NCBI RefSeq assembly: GCF_004920405.1 | Contig: NZ_RFLV01000003.1 | Coordinates: forward strand, 248,001-312,000 | Reading direction: 5' to 3' | Source: Pseudomonas leptonychotis | GTDB lineage: Bacteria > Pseudomonadota > Gammaproteobacteria > Pseudomonadales > Pseudomonadaceae | DNA length: 64,000 bases | Shown: positions 16,667 through 25,835 of the stretch, piece by piece | How the letters are laid out: every line of letters begins with the position of its first letter | How positions within the stretch are numbered: position 1 is the stretch's first letter | Made by a program: the position numbers and the translations under genes | The notes under the pieces: generated by a model | Told to the model about the DNA's origin: nothing | The model's database searches: none | What the model saw: only the letters and a program-made list of their open reading frames with translations

Positions 16667-17509
16667 ATGAACACTCGAACTTTACTGCTGACGGCTCTGG
16701 CCATGCTGACCTTTGCCGGCAACTCGCTGCTGTGCCGACTAGCGCTGCGCGAAACTGCAATCGATGCCGCCAGTTTCACCAGCCTGCGCCTGCTCGCGGG
16801 CGCCCTGACCCTGTGGTTACTGCTGCGCATGCGCACGGCCAGCCGTGGCAACGCCGGCAGCTGGCCAGCAGCGGCGGCACTGTTTGCCTACGCGGCCGCG
16901 TTCTCCTTTGCCTATATCAATCTGGATGCCGGCGCAGGCGCTTTGATTCTGTTCGGCGCAGTACAACTGAGCATGCTCGCCTGGGGCCTGCATCGCGGCG
17001 AGCGTCTTAACTTGATGGGGTGTAGCGGCTTACTCCTGGCGTTCGCGGGCTTGCTCGTGCTGCTCTTGCCAGGGGCCAGCAGACCGCCAGCTGGGCCCGC
17101 GTTGCTGATGATTGTGGCGGGCGTCGCCTGGACCGTTTACTCCCTGCTAGGACGCGGAGTAAAAGACCCGCTGGCGGCCACCGCCGGTAACTTTTTGCGC
17201 GCCGTGCCTATGACATTGGGGCTCAGCGCCCTGTTTATAACGCAGGCCAGCTTGGACGTGCCGGGGCTGGTCTATGCCCTGCTGTCAGGTGCACTGACTT
17301 CTGGGGTCGGTTACGCCATCTGGTACAGCGCGCTGCGTGGCCTGCAATCCTTTCAAGCGGCCTGCGTGCAGCTCAGCGTACCGATCATCGCCGCACTGGC
17401 CGGCAGCCTGCTGCTCAACGAGAGCCTAACGCTACGCCTGCTGCTTAGCGCCGCTGCGGTGCTCGGCGGTATCGCTTTGGTATTGAGCGCCCAGCAGCGG
17501 CGTATATAG
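16667..17509 (+). CDS. EamA/DMT-superfamily transporter
   Basis: A 280-aa inner-membrane protein with ten hydrophobic segments arranged as two EamA repeats. The first repeat begins ALAMLTFAGNSLLCRLALRE and the second has LLMIVAGVAWTVYSLLGRG. The late segment SAACVQLSVPII-like block and LLNESLTLRLLLSAAAVLGG are typical RhaT/YddG-like ends. Such proteins export amino acids or small metabolites; the substrate cannot be inferred. No strong ribosome-binding site is visible. Confidence 0.83.
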   Translation: MNTRTLLLTALAMLTFAGNSLLCRLALRETAIDAASFTSLRLLAGALTLWLLLRMRTASRGNAGSWPAAAALFAYAAAFSFAYINLDAGAGALILFGAVQLSMLAWGLHRGERLNLMGCSGLLLAFAGLLVLLLPGASRPPAGPALLMIVAGVAWTVYSLLGRGVKDPLAATAGNFLRAVPMTLGLSALFITQASLDVPGLVYALLSGALTSGVGYAIWYSALRGLQSFQAACVQLSVPIIAALAGSLLLNESLTLRLLLSAAAVLGGIALVLSAQQRRI

Positions 17510-17522
17510 CGGCGCTGGGGCG

Positions 17523-18656
17523 TTACCCCGCCAACACCTTATCCAGCGCCTGCTCTAGCGTCGCTACAGTGCGCTCGATATTGCTCAGCTTATCCAACCC
17601 GAACAGGCCGACACGGAAGGTCTGAAAATCCGCGGGCTCATCGCATTGCAGCGGTACCCCCGCGGCGATTTGCAAACCTAGAGCGGCAAACTTGCTGCCG
17701 TTTTTGATTTGCGCATCGTCGGTGTAGCACACCACCACCCCAGGCGCCTCGAAGCCTGGCGCGGCGACGCTGTTAAAGCCCTTGCCGGCCAGCATGGCAC
17801 GCACCCGATCGCCGAGTTCCTGCTGCTGCTCACGCACCGTGGCGAAACCGAGGGTCTCAGCCTCACGCATGGCATCGCGGAAACGTGCCAGGGCATCGCT
17901 GGGCATGGTCGCGTGGTAGGCATGGCCGCCTTGCTCGTAGGCCTGCATGATTTGCAGCCATTTCTTCAGGTCGCAGGCAAAGCTGGTGCTCTGGGTGGCT
18001 TCAACGCGAGCCTGGGCCGCTTCACTGAGCATCACCAAGGCGCAGCACGGCGAGGCGCTCCAGCCTTTCTGTGGCGCACTGATCAGTACGTCAATACCGC
18101 ACGCCTGCATGTCTACCCAGAGGGTGCCGGAGGCGATGCAATCGAGCACAAACAAGCCGCCAACTGCGTGCACGGCATCCGCCACGGCGCGCAGGTAGCC
18201 ATCCGGCAGGATCATCCCGGAAGACGTTTCAACATGCGGAGCGAAGACCACCTGAGGCTTTTCTACAGCGATGACCGCCAACACATCAGCCAGCGCCGGC
18301 GGAGTAAACGCCGCCTGACTGCTGCTCGCCACCGGCCGGGCCTTGAGCACAATCGCTTCAGACGGTATCTGGCCCATCTCGAAAATCTGCGTCCAGCGGT
18401 AGCTGAACCAGCCATTGCGCAGCACCAGGCACTTCTGCCCGGTGGCCAGCTGGCGCGCGACCGCTTCCATACCGTAAGTCCCACTACCGGGCACAACAGC
18501 CACAGCATGGGCGTTGTAGACCTGTTTCAGGGTGCTGGAAATATCCTTCATCACGCCCTGAAACGACTGCGACATGTGATTGAGGGAGCGGTCGGTGTAG
18601 ACCACCGAATATTCGATCAGACCGTCGGGGTCGATACTGGGGTAGAGGTCAGACAT
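17523..18656 (-). CDS. class V PLP-dependent aminotransferase
   Basis: A 377-aa fold-type I PLP enzyme of the alanine-glyoxylate/serine-pyruvate aminotransferase group. VVPGSGTYGMEAVARQL near residue 55-70 binds phosphate, HVETSSGMILP and VLDCIASGTL hold the cofactor ring region, and SAPQKGWSASPCCALVML near residue 195 contains the Schiff-base lysine. The substrate pair is not determined by these motifs. GGAGC precedes the ATG. It converges on the DMT transporter with 13 bp between stops and is divergent from the flavoprotein gene. Confidence 0.85.
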   Translation of the reverse strand: MSDLYPSIDPDGLIEYSVVYTDRSLNHMSQSFQGVMKDISSTLKQVYNAHAVAVVPGSGTYGMEAVARQLATGQKCLVLRNGWFSYRWTQIFEMGQIPSEAIVLKARPVASSSQAAFTPPALADVLAVIAVEKPQVVFAPHVETSSGMILPDGYLRAVADAVHAVGGLFVLDCIASGTLWVDMQACGIDVLISAPQKGWSASPCCALVMLSEAAQARVEATQSTSFACDLKKWLQIMQAYEQGGHAYHATMPSDALARFRDAMREAETLGFATVREQQQELGDRVRAMLAGKGFNSVAAPGFEAPGVVVCYTDDAQIKNGSKFAALGLQIAAGVPLQCDEPADFQTFRVGLFGLDKLSNIERTVATLEQALDKVLAG

Positions 18657-18772
18657 ACAAAGCTCCAGTCAGAAAAAGGCTCAACCGCGACCGTGCCCGA
18701 AGCTCGTCGAAATGACAAGGCCAAGGCGGCCTCGGTTAGAATGCCCACCCGCTCACCGTCCCTGATCTCATC

Positions 18773-20017
18773 ATGACCAGCATTACCCAACAGCCTGCCC
18801 CTCGCGTTGCCATTATCGGCGGCGGCCCCGCCGGGCTAATGGCCGCCGAAGTGCTGGCCCAGGGTGGCGCGCAGGTAGATCTGTACGACGGCATGCCCTC
18901 GGTGGGGCGCAAGTTTCTGCTGGCCGGCGTGGGCGGCATGAACATCACCCATTCCGAAGCCAAACCGGCCTTTGTCGCCCGCTATGGTGAGCGCCAGCTT
19001 GAAATGGCCGAGCTACTGCAGAACTTCGATGCCAATGCCTTGCGCGCTTGGATTCACGGGCTGGGCATCGACACCTTTGTCGGCACCTCGGGCCGGGTAT
19101 TCCCGACTGACATGAAAGCAGCGCCACTACTACGCGCCTGGCTCAAGCGCCTGCGCGAGTTGGGTGTGCAGATCCATACCCGCCATCGTTGGCTGGGTTG
19201 GGATACCCAAGGCGCCTTGCTGATCCATTCGCCAGCCGGCGAACAAACCGTAACCGTTGACGCCACGCTGCTGGCCCTCGGCGGCGGCAGCTGGGCGCGG
19301 CTGGGTTCGGACGCGGCCTGGGTGACGCTGTTAGAGGCGCGCGGCGTGCAGCTCGCGCCTTTGCAAGCGAGCAACTGCGGCTTTGATGTGGCGGCCTGGA
19401 GCCCGTTTCTGCGCGATAAGTTTGCCGGCGCACCATTAAAGAACGTCAGCCTCAATCTACCGGATGAAACGCCGCGTCTCGGTGAGTTCGTACTGACCGC
19501 CGGTGGCATCGAAGGCAGCCTGGTGTATGCCCTGTCGGCAAACATACGCGAGACGATCAACCGGCACGGCAGCGCCACGGTGCACCTCGACCTGCTGCCA
19601 CAAACGCCGCTGAGCAAGCTGCTTGCTGCCCTAAGCAAACCCCGCGGCTCACAATCGATGGCCAAACACCTGCATCGCCAGGCTGGCATCGATGGCGTCA
19701 AAGCCGCTCTGCTACGCGAGCTGGCTAGCGCGGCATGCTTCGACGCCCCAAAGCAGCTAGCCAACGCCATAAAGGCCCTGCCCATTACCCTGATACGCCC
19801 GCGTCCGCTGGATGAAGCTATCAGCACGGCTGGCGGGGTACCTTTCGAGCAGCTTGATAAACACCTGATGCTCAAGCCACTGCCCGGCACCTTCTGCGCC
19901 GGAGAAATGCTCGATTGGGAAGCTCCAACCGGGGGCTATTTGTTGACTGCCTGCTTCGCCAGCGGCCGCCGCGCCGCCCTTGGCGCCCTCGAATGGCTGC
20001 AAAACCCGACCGAATAA
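18773..20017 (+). CDS. HI0933-like FAD-dependent oxidoreductase (TIGR03862 type)
   Basis: A 414-aa flavoprotein. The FAD-binding Rossmann motif is VAIIGGGPAGLMAAEVL near residues 12-28, followed by SVGRKFLLAGVGGMNITHSE, the hallmark of the HI0933/BaiN family. TSGRVFPTDMKA and the C-terminal GEMLDWEAPTGGYLLTACFASG complete the FAD site. Relatives reduce various substrates; the reaction here is unknown. It is divergent from the class V aminotransferase. Confidence 0.87.
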   Translation: MTSITQQPAPRVAIIGGGPAGLMAAEVLAQGGAQVDLYDGMPSVGRKFLLAGVGGMNITHSEAKPAFVARYGERQLEMAELLQNFDANALRAWIHGLGIDTFVGTSGRVFPTDMKAAPLLRAWLKRLRELGVQIHTRHRWLGWDTQGALLIHSPAGEQTVTVDATLLALGGGSWARLGSDAAWVTLLEARGVQLAPLQASNCGFDVAAWSPFLRDKFAGAPLKNVSLNLPDETPRLGEFVLTAGGIEGSLVYALSANIRETINRHGSATVHLDLLPQTPLSKLLAALSKPRGSQSMAKHLHRQAGIDGVKAALLRELASAACFDAPKQLANAIKALPITLIRPRPLDEAISTAGGVPFEQLDKHLMLKPLPGTFCAGEMLDWEAPTGGYLLTACFASGRRAALGALEWLQNPTE

Positions 20018-20104
20018 GCACCCCGCACAAAAGCCTAAGCGGCTATGCTGAGTGAAAACCGTCCCAGAGCGGTGTTCTTCCACGCGCACAGGTAATCTTT
20101 CGCC

Positions 20105-21106
20105 TTGATTCCTCTAGTGGTCTGCGACGACTCCAACATGGCGCGCAAGCAATTGATCCGCGCCCTGCCTCCCGAATGGCCGGTGACCATCAGCCAGGCC
20201 ACCAACGGCCAGGAAGCCCTTACTGCGCTGCGTCAGGGCCTTGGTCAGGTGATGCTGTTGGACCTGACCATGCCGGTAATGGACGGCTACGAAACCTTGG
20301 CGGCGATCCGTGCCGAAGGTTTGGCTTGCAAGGTGCTGGTGGTCTCCGGCGACGTACAGGATGAAGCTGTACGCCGGGTCAAGGAACTCGGTGCCCTGGC
20401 CTTTATCAAGAAACCTGCTGACCCCGAAGTTCTGCGTAGCACCCTGCTCGAACTCGGCTTGTTCGACCCCAAAGCCACGCCCGGCGCCGTAGCCCAAGCC
20501 GCACTACTGGATGACCTCAAGGTTAACTTCCGCGATGCCCTGCGTGAGATCACCAACGTTGCCATGGGCCGCGCCGCCGCGTTACTGGCCAAAGCACTCG
20601 GCGTGTTCGTACAGCTGCCGGTGCCGCAGGTGAATATCTTCGAAGTCAGCGAACTGCACATGACCCTCACCGACGCCATGCATGGCGAGCGCATGAGCGC
20701 CGTATGCCAGGGCTTTATCGGCGACGGCATCGCTGGTGAATCACTGCTGCTGTTCCATGATTCGGAAGTGGCCGACATGGCGCGCTTGCTCAACTGGCAG
20801 CCCAAAGACGACCTGGAAACCTCGGAAATGCTGCTGGATCTGGCCAGTATCATCATCGGAGCATGCCTCTCCGGGATCGCTGAGCAGATCGATGTGCGCT
20901 TTTCCCAGGGGCATCCGCAACTGCTCGGCCAACACTCTTCCATCGAGCAACTGATTCACCTCAATCAGCGGCGCTGGAAAAAGACCCTGGCAGTGGAAGT
21001 CAGCTACAGCCTGGAGGCGCACAACATTCACTTCGACTTGCTGCTGCTGTTTACCGAAGACTCGATCAAACGTCTGACCAACAAGCTCAACTACCTGATG
21101 AACTAG
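20105..21106 (+). CDS. response regulator fused to a CheC/CheX-like phosphatase domain
   Basis: A 333-aa protein. Residues 1-120 are a receiver domain with acidic D8/D9, phosphoacceptor D53 in MLLDLTMPVMD, switch S81, and K103 before Pro. Residues 130-333 resemble CheC/CheX: D144-x3-E148-x2-N151 in NFRDALREITNVAMG matches the phosphatase motif; a second copy near EMLLDLASIIIGA lacks the Asn. The TTG start at 20105 is needed because it supplies the first receiver strand IPLVVCDD. It could dephosphorylate itself or a partner regulator. A PAS-only gene follows 12 bp later and is probably cotranscribed. No histidine kinase or other chemotaxis gene is nearby. Confidence 0.85.
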   Translation: MIPLVVCDDSNMARKQLIRALPPEWPVTISQATNGQEALTALRQGLGQVMLLDLTMPVMDGYETLAAIRAEGLACKVLVVSGDVQDEAVRRVKELGALAFIKKPADPEVLRSTLLELGLFDPKATPGAVAQAALLDDLKVNFRDALREITNVAMGRAAALLAKALGVFVQLPVPQVNIFEVSELHMTLTDAMHGERMSAVCQGFIGDGIAGESLLLFHDSEVADMARLLNWQPKDDLETSEMLLDLASIIIGACLSGIAEQIDVRFSQGHPQLLGQHSSIEQLIHLNQRRWKKTLAVEVSYSLEAHNIHFDLLLLFTEDSIKRLTNKLNYLMN

Positions 21107-21117
21107 GCCACCCACCT

Positions 21118-21591
21118 ATGCCCGCACAGATTGATATTAAAGAAGTGCACTGGCTGCTCGACATCGTGCAGTGCATCGACGTTGGCGTCATCGTGCTCGA
21201 CCGCCAATATCAGGTCGAGGTATGGAACAGTTTTATGGAAAACCACTCCGGCATGGGCCCGGATGAGGTGCACGGCAAAACCCTGTTCAGCCTGTTCCCA
21301 GAGATAAACGAGGTTTGGTTAAAACGTAAGGTCGATACGGTTGTGCAACTGGGCACCCGTGCGTTCAGCCTATGGGAGCAGCACCCGTACCTGATGCACT
21401 TCAAGAATTACCAACCCATCACCGGGCAGGAAGAATTTATGTACCAGAACGTCACCCTGTTACCCCTGGCCGGCGCCACCGGCGAGGTCGAGCACATCTG
21501 CGTGGTGATCTACGACATGACCGCCGCCGCTACCCACAAGAAGCAGCTGGCAGCGGCCCAAGCCGCCGCGCAAACCGCCGCACAAGCCTGA
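21118..21591 (+). CDS. PAS-domain protein without an output domain
   Basis: A 157-aa cytoplasmic protein. Residues about 10-135 form one PAS fold: IDVGVIVLDRQYQVEVWNSF, HGKTLFSLFPEI and a late VTLLPLAGATGEVEHICVVIYD strand pair. The tail is an Ala/Gln-rich helix (AAAQAAAQTAAQA). There is no kinase, GGDEF or HTH domain, so it must act through a partner. It directly follows the receiver-CheC/CheX gene, so it may be its sensor or signalling partner; that is inference. It converges on rhlE with 2 bp between stops. Confidence 0.82.
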   Translation: MPAQIDIKEVHWLLDIVQCIDVGVIVLDRQYQVEVWNSFMENHSGMGPDEVHGKTLFSLFPEINEVWLKRKVDTVVQLGTRAFSLWEQHPYLMHFKNYQPITGQEEFMYQNVTLLPLAGATGEVEHICVVIYDMTAAATHKKQLAAAQAAAQTAAQA

Positions 21592-21593
21592 GG

Positions 21594-22934
21594 CTACTTG
21601 GTAAATTTCCCCGGCTTGCCGGCTACGCCACCAAAGCTCGGCACCTTGCGCACGGCTTTGACAACGGGAGCTGCCGGCTCATCGGTCTCCATCCAGCGGC
21701 CCAGACTCCCGCTCTTACCGCCGCCAACCACTTTCGGCTTCTTGGCCTTCTTCGGCTTTTTCACCACCTGACCGCCTGGAAGGGTTTGCGGGACGCGGTG
21801 ATCGGGGATGAAGTCGGGCTCATCGACACGCTGCAGCACTTGCTGGGTCAGGGTTTCGATGGCCGACAACAGCTGCACTTCATCAGCGCAGACCAGCGAC
21901 ACCGCCTGCCCCGTGGAGCCGGCACGCCCGGTACGGCCGATGCGGTGCACATAGTCCTCGGCGACGGTGGGCAGGTCGAAATTCACCACCAACGGCATGG
22001 TATCGATATCCAGACCACGGGCCGCCACATCGGTTGCCACCAGCACCTTGACCTCACCGTCCTTGAACCGCTGCAAAGCCCGCTGCCGCGTGGCCTGGGG
22101 CTTGTCGCCATGGATCGCGTCGGCGCTGATGCCGTGACGCTGCAACTCGGCTTCCAGCTCATCAACACCCTTGCGGGTTTTCACGAACACCAGCGCCTGA
22201 CTCCAGCGCTTGGTCTGATACAGATGCAGAAATAGCTCGCCTTTGCGCTTTTTATCCACAGGAATCAGCCACTGCTTGACCGATTTGGCCGCCGCATTAC
22301 GCGGGCTGACCTCAATGCTCAGCGGGTCATTGAGCATCTCGCTGGCCATGCTGCGGATGACGTCGGAGAACGTGGCGGAAAACAGCAAGGTTTGCCGCTT
22401 TTTCGGCAACACACGAAACACATCCTCCAACTCGCTGGCAAAACCCAGGTCGAGCATGCGGTCGGCTTCGTCCAGCACCAGGGTCTGTACCTGGTTGAAC
22501 TTCACCGCTTTCTGCCGGTAAAGATCGAGCAAACGCCCCGGCGTGGCCACCAGCACATCCACACCTTTGCGCAGCTTCATCATCTGCGGGTTGATACTCA
22601 CCCCGCCATACGCGGCAAAACTGCGCAGTGGCAGGTGTTGGCCGTAGGTCACAAAGCTCTGCAACACCTGTTCGGCCAGCTCGCGGGTCGGCACCAACAC
22701 CAGTGCCCGCACTGAGTTGCTCGCCACCTCGGGGCCTTCCATCATCAGCCGCTGCAACACCGGCAGGGCAAAACCGGCGGTCTTGCCGGTACCGGTCTGC
22801 GCCGCAGCCATCAGGTCGCGACCCTGAAGAATCGGCACAATGGCCTGCGCCTGCACGGCGGTGGGGGTTTTGTAGTCGAGGCTATCGAGGGTGCGCAGCA
22901 GAGGCTCGATCAGACCGAGGGAGGCAAAGGTCAT
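21594..22934 (-). CDS. rhlE: DEAD-box RNA helicase, RhlE type
   Basis: A 446-aa ATP-dependent RNA helicase. The Q motif region reads YKTPTAVQAQAI, Walker A is AQTGTGKT at residues 45-52, then DEADRMLDLGF (motif II), SATFSD (III), ATDVAARGLDI (V) and HRIGRTGRAG (VI). The C-terminal tail is basic and low complexity (KKPKKAKKPK, then a Gly/Ser stretch), as in RhlE proteins involved in ribosome assembly or RNA decay. Pseudomonads usually carry more than one RhlE, so the exact paralogue is not fixed. Confidence 0.9.
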   Translation of the reverse strand: MTFASLGLIEPLLRTLDSLDYKTPTAVQAQAIVPILQGRDLMAAAQTGTGKTAGFALPVLQRLMMEGPEVASNSVRALVLVPTRELAEQVLQSFVTYGQHLPLRSFAAYGGVSINPQMMKLRKGVDVLVATPGRLLDLYRQKAVKFNQVQTLVLDEADRMLDLGFASELEDVFRVLPKKRQTLLFSATFSDVIRSMASEMLNDPLSIEVSPRNAAAKSVKQWLIPVDKKRKGELFLHLYQTKRWSQALVFVKTRKGVDELEAELQRHGISADAIHGDKPQATRQRALQRFKDGEVKVLVATDVAARGLDIDTMPLVVNFDLPTVAEDYVHRIGRTGRAGSTGQAVSLVCADEVQLLSAIETLTQQVLQRVDEPDFIPDHRVPQTLPGGQVVKKPKKAKKPKVVGGGKSGSLGRWMETDEPAAPVVKAVRKVPSFGGVAGKPGKFTK

Positions 22935-23034
22935 AGGGTTACCACAAAGGGCTAAAAGGCGATGGTGCTGAGTTTATCCTGCCTGACGGCAAGCGGCCCG
23001 CTTGTCTTTACACACATCAGTCTGGGCAATAACG

Positions 23035-23062
23035 AAATAGCCCGGACAAATCCGGGCTATTT
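23035..23062 (-). terminator. intrinsic terminator of zapE
   Basis: AAATAGCCCGGA and TCCGGGCTATTT form a perfect 12-bp stem with a 4-base loop. On the minus strand it follows the zapE stop by 20 bp and continues into CGTTATT. Confidence 0.8.
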
Positions 23063-23082
23063 GCAGGCGTAAACGCGCTGGA

Positions 23083-24177
23083 TTAAGGCTTGTGCGCGCG
23101 CGCCAGGAACTCGTGAGACTGCATTTCCAGCAAGCGGCTAAGGGTGCGCTGGAACTCGAACGTCAGGCGACCGCCGGTGTACAGATCTTTGAGTTCCACT
23201 TCGGCGGAGATGATCAGTTTGACGTTACGGTCGTAAAACTCATCCACCAAGTTGATAAAGCGCCGCGCCATGTCTTCCTTGGCCACGCTCATCTGCTCGA
23301 CATTGGCCAGGATCACCGCGTGGAAGATCTTGCCCAGCTCGATGTAGTCGTTCTGGCTGCGTGGGCCATCGCACAGTTCGCGAAATTCAAACCAGGCCAC
23401 GTCGTCGCCTTCTTTGCGCGCCATGATCGCGCGATTCTCGATCATCAACGGCTTGTTCTCTTCCACCAGACAGTGCTCGGGCAACAAGCTACGGAAGCTC
23501 TTTTCCAAACTGACTTCGGCCTCAGCGTCCAGCGGCCAGTGGAACAATTCGGCCTGCTCCAGGGCGCGCAGGCGGTAATCGACGCCACTGTCGACGTTGA
23601 CCACATCGGTGTGCTGCTTAACCAAGGCAATCGCCGGCAGGAAGCGCGCACGTTGTAGACCGTCCTTGTACAGACCGTCAGGGACGATGTTGGAGGTCGC
23701 CACCAGGGTCACGCCATTCTTGAACAGCTCCTCCAGCAAGGTGGCCAGGATCATGGCGTCAGTAATGTCGGACACGAAGAACTCGTCGAAGCAGATCACC
23801 CGCGCCTCGTCGGCGAAACGCTTGCCGATAATGGTCAGCGGGTTCTTCTCGCCCTTGAGGGTGCGCATTTCTTCGTGCACGCGCTTCATAAAGCGGTGGA
23901 AGTGGGTGCGCACCTTGCGGTCGAAGGGCAGCGCATCGAAGAAAGTGTCAACCAGATAGGTCTTGCCGCGCCCGACCCCACCCCAGAAATACAGCCCTTT
24001 GACCGGCCCTTGCGGCTTCTTACCAAACAACTTGCCTAGCAACCCAGTCGACGCGTTTTCACTGGCGACCAGGTCGTCATACAGCCGCTGCAGATGGCGC
24101 ACCGCAGTTTCCTGGGCGGCATCATGGAAGAAATCGGGGCGTTTGAGGTCGGCCTGGTAGCGTTCTAGGGGGGTCAT
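23083..24177 (-). CDS. zapE: cell division ATPase ZapE (AFG1-like)
   Basis: A 364-aa P-loop ATPase of the AFG1/ZapE family, which in E. coli binds FtsZ and modulates the Z ring. Walker A is GGVGRGKT near residues 66-73, Walker B is VICFDEFFVSD near residue 135, and the sensor region is TLVATSNIVPDGLY. MTPLERYQADLKRPDFFHDA is the conserved family start, so the ATG at 24177 is firm although no clear ribosome-binding site precedes it. It is downstream of trpS, separated by 267 bp of inverted repeats, and is followed by a good terminator. Confidence 0.92.
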   Translation of the reverse strand: MTPLERYQADLKRPDFFHDAAQETAVRHLQRLYDDLVASENASTGLLGKLFGKKPQGPVKGLYFWGGVGRGKTYLVDTFFDALPFDRKVRTHFHRFMKRVHEEMRTLKGEKNPLTIIGKRFADEARVICFDEFFVSDITDAMILATLLEELFKNGVTLVATSNIVPDGLYKDGLQRARFLPAIALVKQHTDVVNVDSGVDYRLRALEQAELFHWPLDAEAEVSLEKSFRSLLPEHCLVEENKPLMIENRAIMARKEGDDVAWFEFRELCDGPRSQNDYIELGKIFHAVILANVEQMSVAKEDMARRFINLVDEFYDRNVKLIISAEVELKDLYTGGRLTFEFQRTLSRLLEMQSHEFLARAHKP

Positions 24178-24266
24178 AAATTCGTTAGCCGGGCAAGTAA
24201 AACGGGGGCGTCACTTTAGCGACGCACCCGTTACTTGGCAATCGGCTTATCAAGGCATACCGATCC

Positions 24267-24323
24267 GTGGGAGGGGCTTTAGCCGCGACACCAACAAGCT
24301 GTCGCGGCTAAAGCCCCTCCCAC
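24267..24323. repeat. perfect 24-bp inverted repeat between trpS and zapE
   Basis: Arms at 24267-24290 and 24300-24323 (core GGGGCTTTAGCCGCGACA) are perfectly complementary around a 9-base loop. The sequence is typical of Pseudomonas REP elements. It may also stabilise or terminate trpS mRNA. Confidence 0.75.
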
Positions 24324-24364
24324 AAAGTCATCGATCCGCACATCATGCCTGAGGCGCCAGAATC

Positions 24365-24437
24365 GTAGGATGGGTTGAGCCTGCGATACCCATCAAGCAT
24401 GGCCGCCATGGGTATCGTTTCGCTCAACCCAGCCTAC
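24365..24437. repeat. compound inverted repeat just after trpS
   Basis: Outer arms GTAGGATGGGTTGAGC and GCTCAACCCAGCCTAC (one mismatch) enclose the perfect inner arms CGATACCCAT/ATGGGTATCG. It ends 7 bp from the trpS stop codon on the minus strand, so it will be part of the trpS transcript end. Confidence 0.7.
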
Positions 24438-24444
24438 CGAGTGT

Positions 24445-25791
24445 TTACTCGGCTGGGGCCAAGGCCTCGCGCAAGCGCTGAACGGCTGCCTGGCGGGCGC
24501 TGCTGTCGGCGAACGCTGGGCTTTGCGCCACGCATTCGTCGTCCAACCAGACGCCGAAGCCACCATCTTGTTCACGCACATCCAGCGCTTCGCCAGACTG
24601 CAGGCGCTTGTTAACCATACCCGCGGCCTTGCCGTCGGCGAACGACTTGGACAGCAGCAACTGCTCGCCTGCCGCATCCAGCAGGCGGAAGCGGAAGCTG
24701 CCGTCATCGTCGCGGAAGCTGACAAAGCGCGCGCTCTTGCCGGTTTTTTTCTTCTCGCCAGCAGCACTGCTCGCCTGGCTGCGGAAAGAGCGCAGGCCCA
24801 CGGCCTCACGCAGCTCGCCAAGAAACGGCGTGGCAGTCTTGCGCGCCTTGGCGGCGCCGGCCAACAGGATATCTTCCAGGTCAGCCGGCTTTCCGATCAG
24901 CGCGTGATAACGCTCGCGGGCCTCACCCAGCTCGGCTTCAAGCAGGCTGCACAGCGCCTGCTTGGCTTCGCCCCAGCCCAGACCGTCTTGCAGTGCTGCG
25001 CGAAAGTCCGCCTGCTGGGTGGGTGCAGCAAAGGCTTGATAGAGAGTAAACAGGTGCGAACTGTCCGGATCTTTCGGCTCGCCGGGCAGTTTGGAGTCAG
25101 TGACGACTCGCGCAACGGCGTCCTTCAACTGCTTGGCACTGCCGAACAACGGGATGGTGTTGTCGTAGCTCTTGCTCATCTTGCGCCCGTCGAGGCCGGG
25201 CAAGGTCGCCACGTCTTCCTCGATCACCGCTTCAGGCAGGGTGAACAGCTCCTTGCCCTGGCCAAACAGGTGGTTGAAGCGCTGCGCGATATCGCGGGCC
25301 ATTTCCACGTGCTGAATCTGGTCGCGACCAACCGGCACCTTGTGCGCATTGAACATCAAGATGTCCGCCGCCATCAGCACCGGGTAACTGAACAGCCCCA
25401 TGGTGATGCCCGCATCCGGGTCTTCACCTTGCTCGACGTTCTTGTCCACCGAAGCCTTGTAGGCGTGGGCGCGGTTAAGCAGGCCCTTGCCTGCAACGCA
25501 GGTCAGCAGCCAGCACAGCTCGGGGATTTCAGGAATATCCGACTGCCGGTAGAAGGTTGCCTTGTCGGTATCCAGCCCCAGCGCCAGCCAGGTGGCCGCG
25601 ATTTCCAGGCGTGAACGCTGGATACGCGCCGGCTCGTCGCACTTGATCAGTGCGTGATAGTCAGCGAGGAAGTAGAACGAGTCAGCATCGGCGGCACGAC
25701 TGGCAACGATGGCCGGGCGAATCGCGCCCGCATAGTTGCCCAGGTGCGGGGTGCCGGTGGTGGTGATGCCGGTAAGGATACGAGTGGTCAT
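24445..25791 (-). CDS. trpS: tryptophan--tRNA ligase with C-terminal extension
   Basis: A 448-aa class I aminoacyl-tRNA synthetase. The HIGH-like motif is PHLGN at residues 15-19 and the KMSKS motif is near residue 205. E. coli TrpS is about 334 aa; the surplus is a C-terminal domain from about residue 340, after a Lys-rich linker ([12 protein letters not shown]). It contains [20 protein letters not shown] and a second basic segment, resembling the small YegP/DUF1508 fold. I recall Pseudomonas TrpS proteins of this length, so the extension is probably genus-wide. Its function is unknown; tRNA binding is a possibility. An alpha/beta hydrolase gene lies 44 bp upstream. Confidence 0.95.
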   Translation of the reverse strand: MTTRILTGITTTGTPHLGNYAGAIRPAIVASRAADADSFYFLADYHALIKCDEPARIQRSRLEIAATWLALGLDTDKATFYRQSDIPEIPELCWLLTCVAGKGLLNRAHAYKASVDKNVEQGEDPDAGITMGLFSYPVLMAADILMFNAHKVPVGRDQIQHVEMARDIAQRFNHLFGQGKELFTLPEAVIEEDVATLPGLDGRKMSKSYDNTIPLFGSAKQLKDAVARVVTDSKLPGEPKDPDSSHLFTLYQAFAAPTQQADFRAALQDGLGWGEAKQALCSLLEAELGEARERYHALIGKPADLEDILLAGAAKARKTATPFLGELREAVGLRSFRSQASSAAGEKKKTGKSARFVSFRDDDGSFRFRLLDAAGEQLLLSKSFADGKAAGMVNKRLQSGEALDVREQDGGFGVWLDDECVAQSPAFADSSARQAAVQRLREALAPAE

Positions 25792-25835
25792 AACGTTCGC
25801 TTATTCGGTTGAGCGTTTTCAGCGCTACAAACAGT

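Noticed and set aside
17709..18776. Plus-strand frame over the class V aminotransferase
   Set aside because: Antisense shadow; the aminotransferase frame has all PLP motifs.
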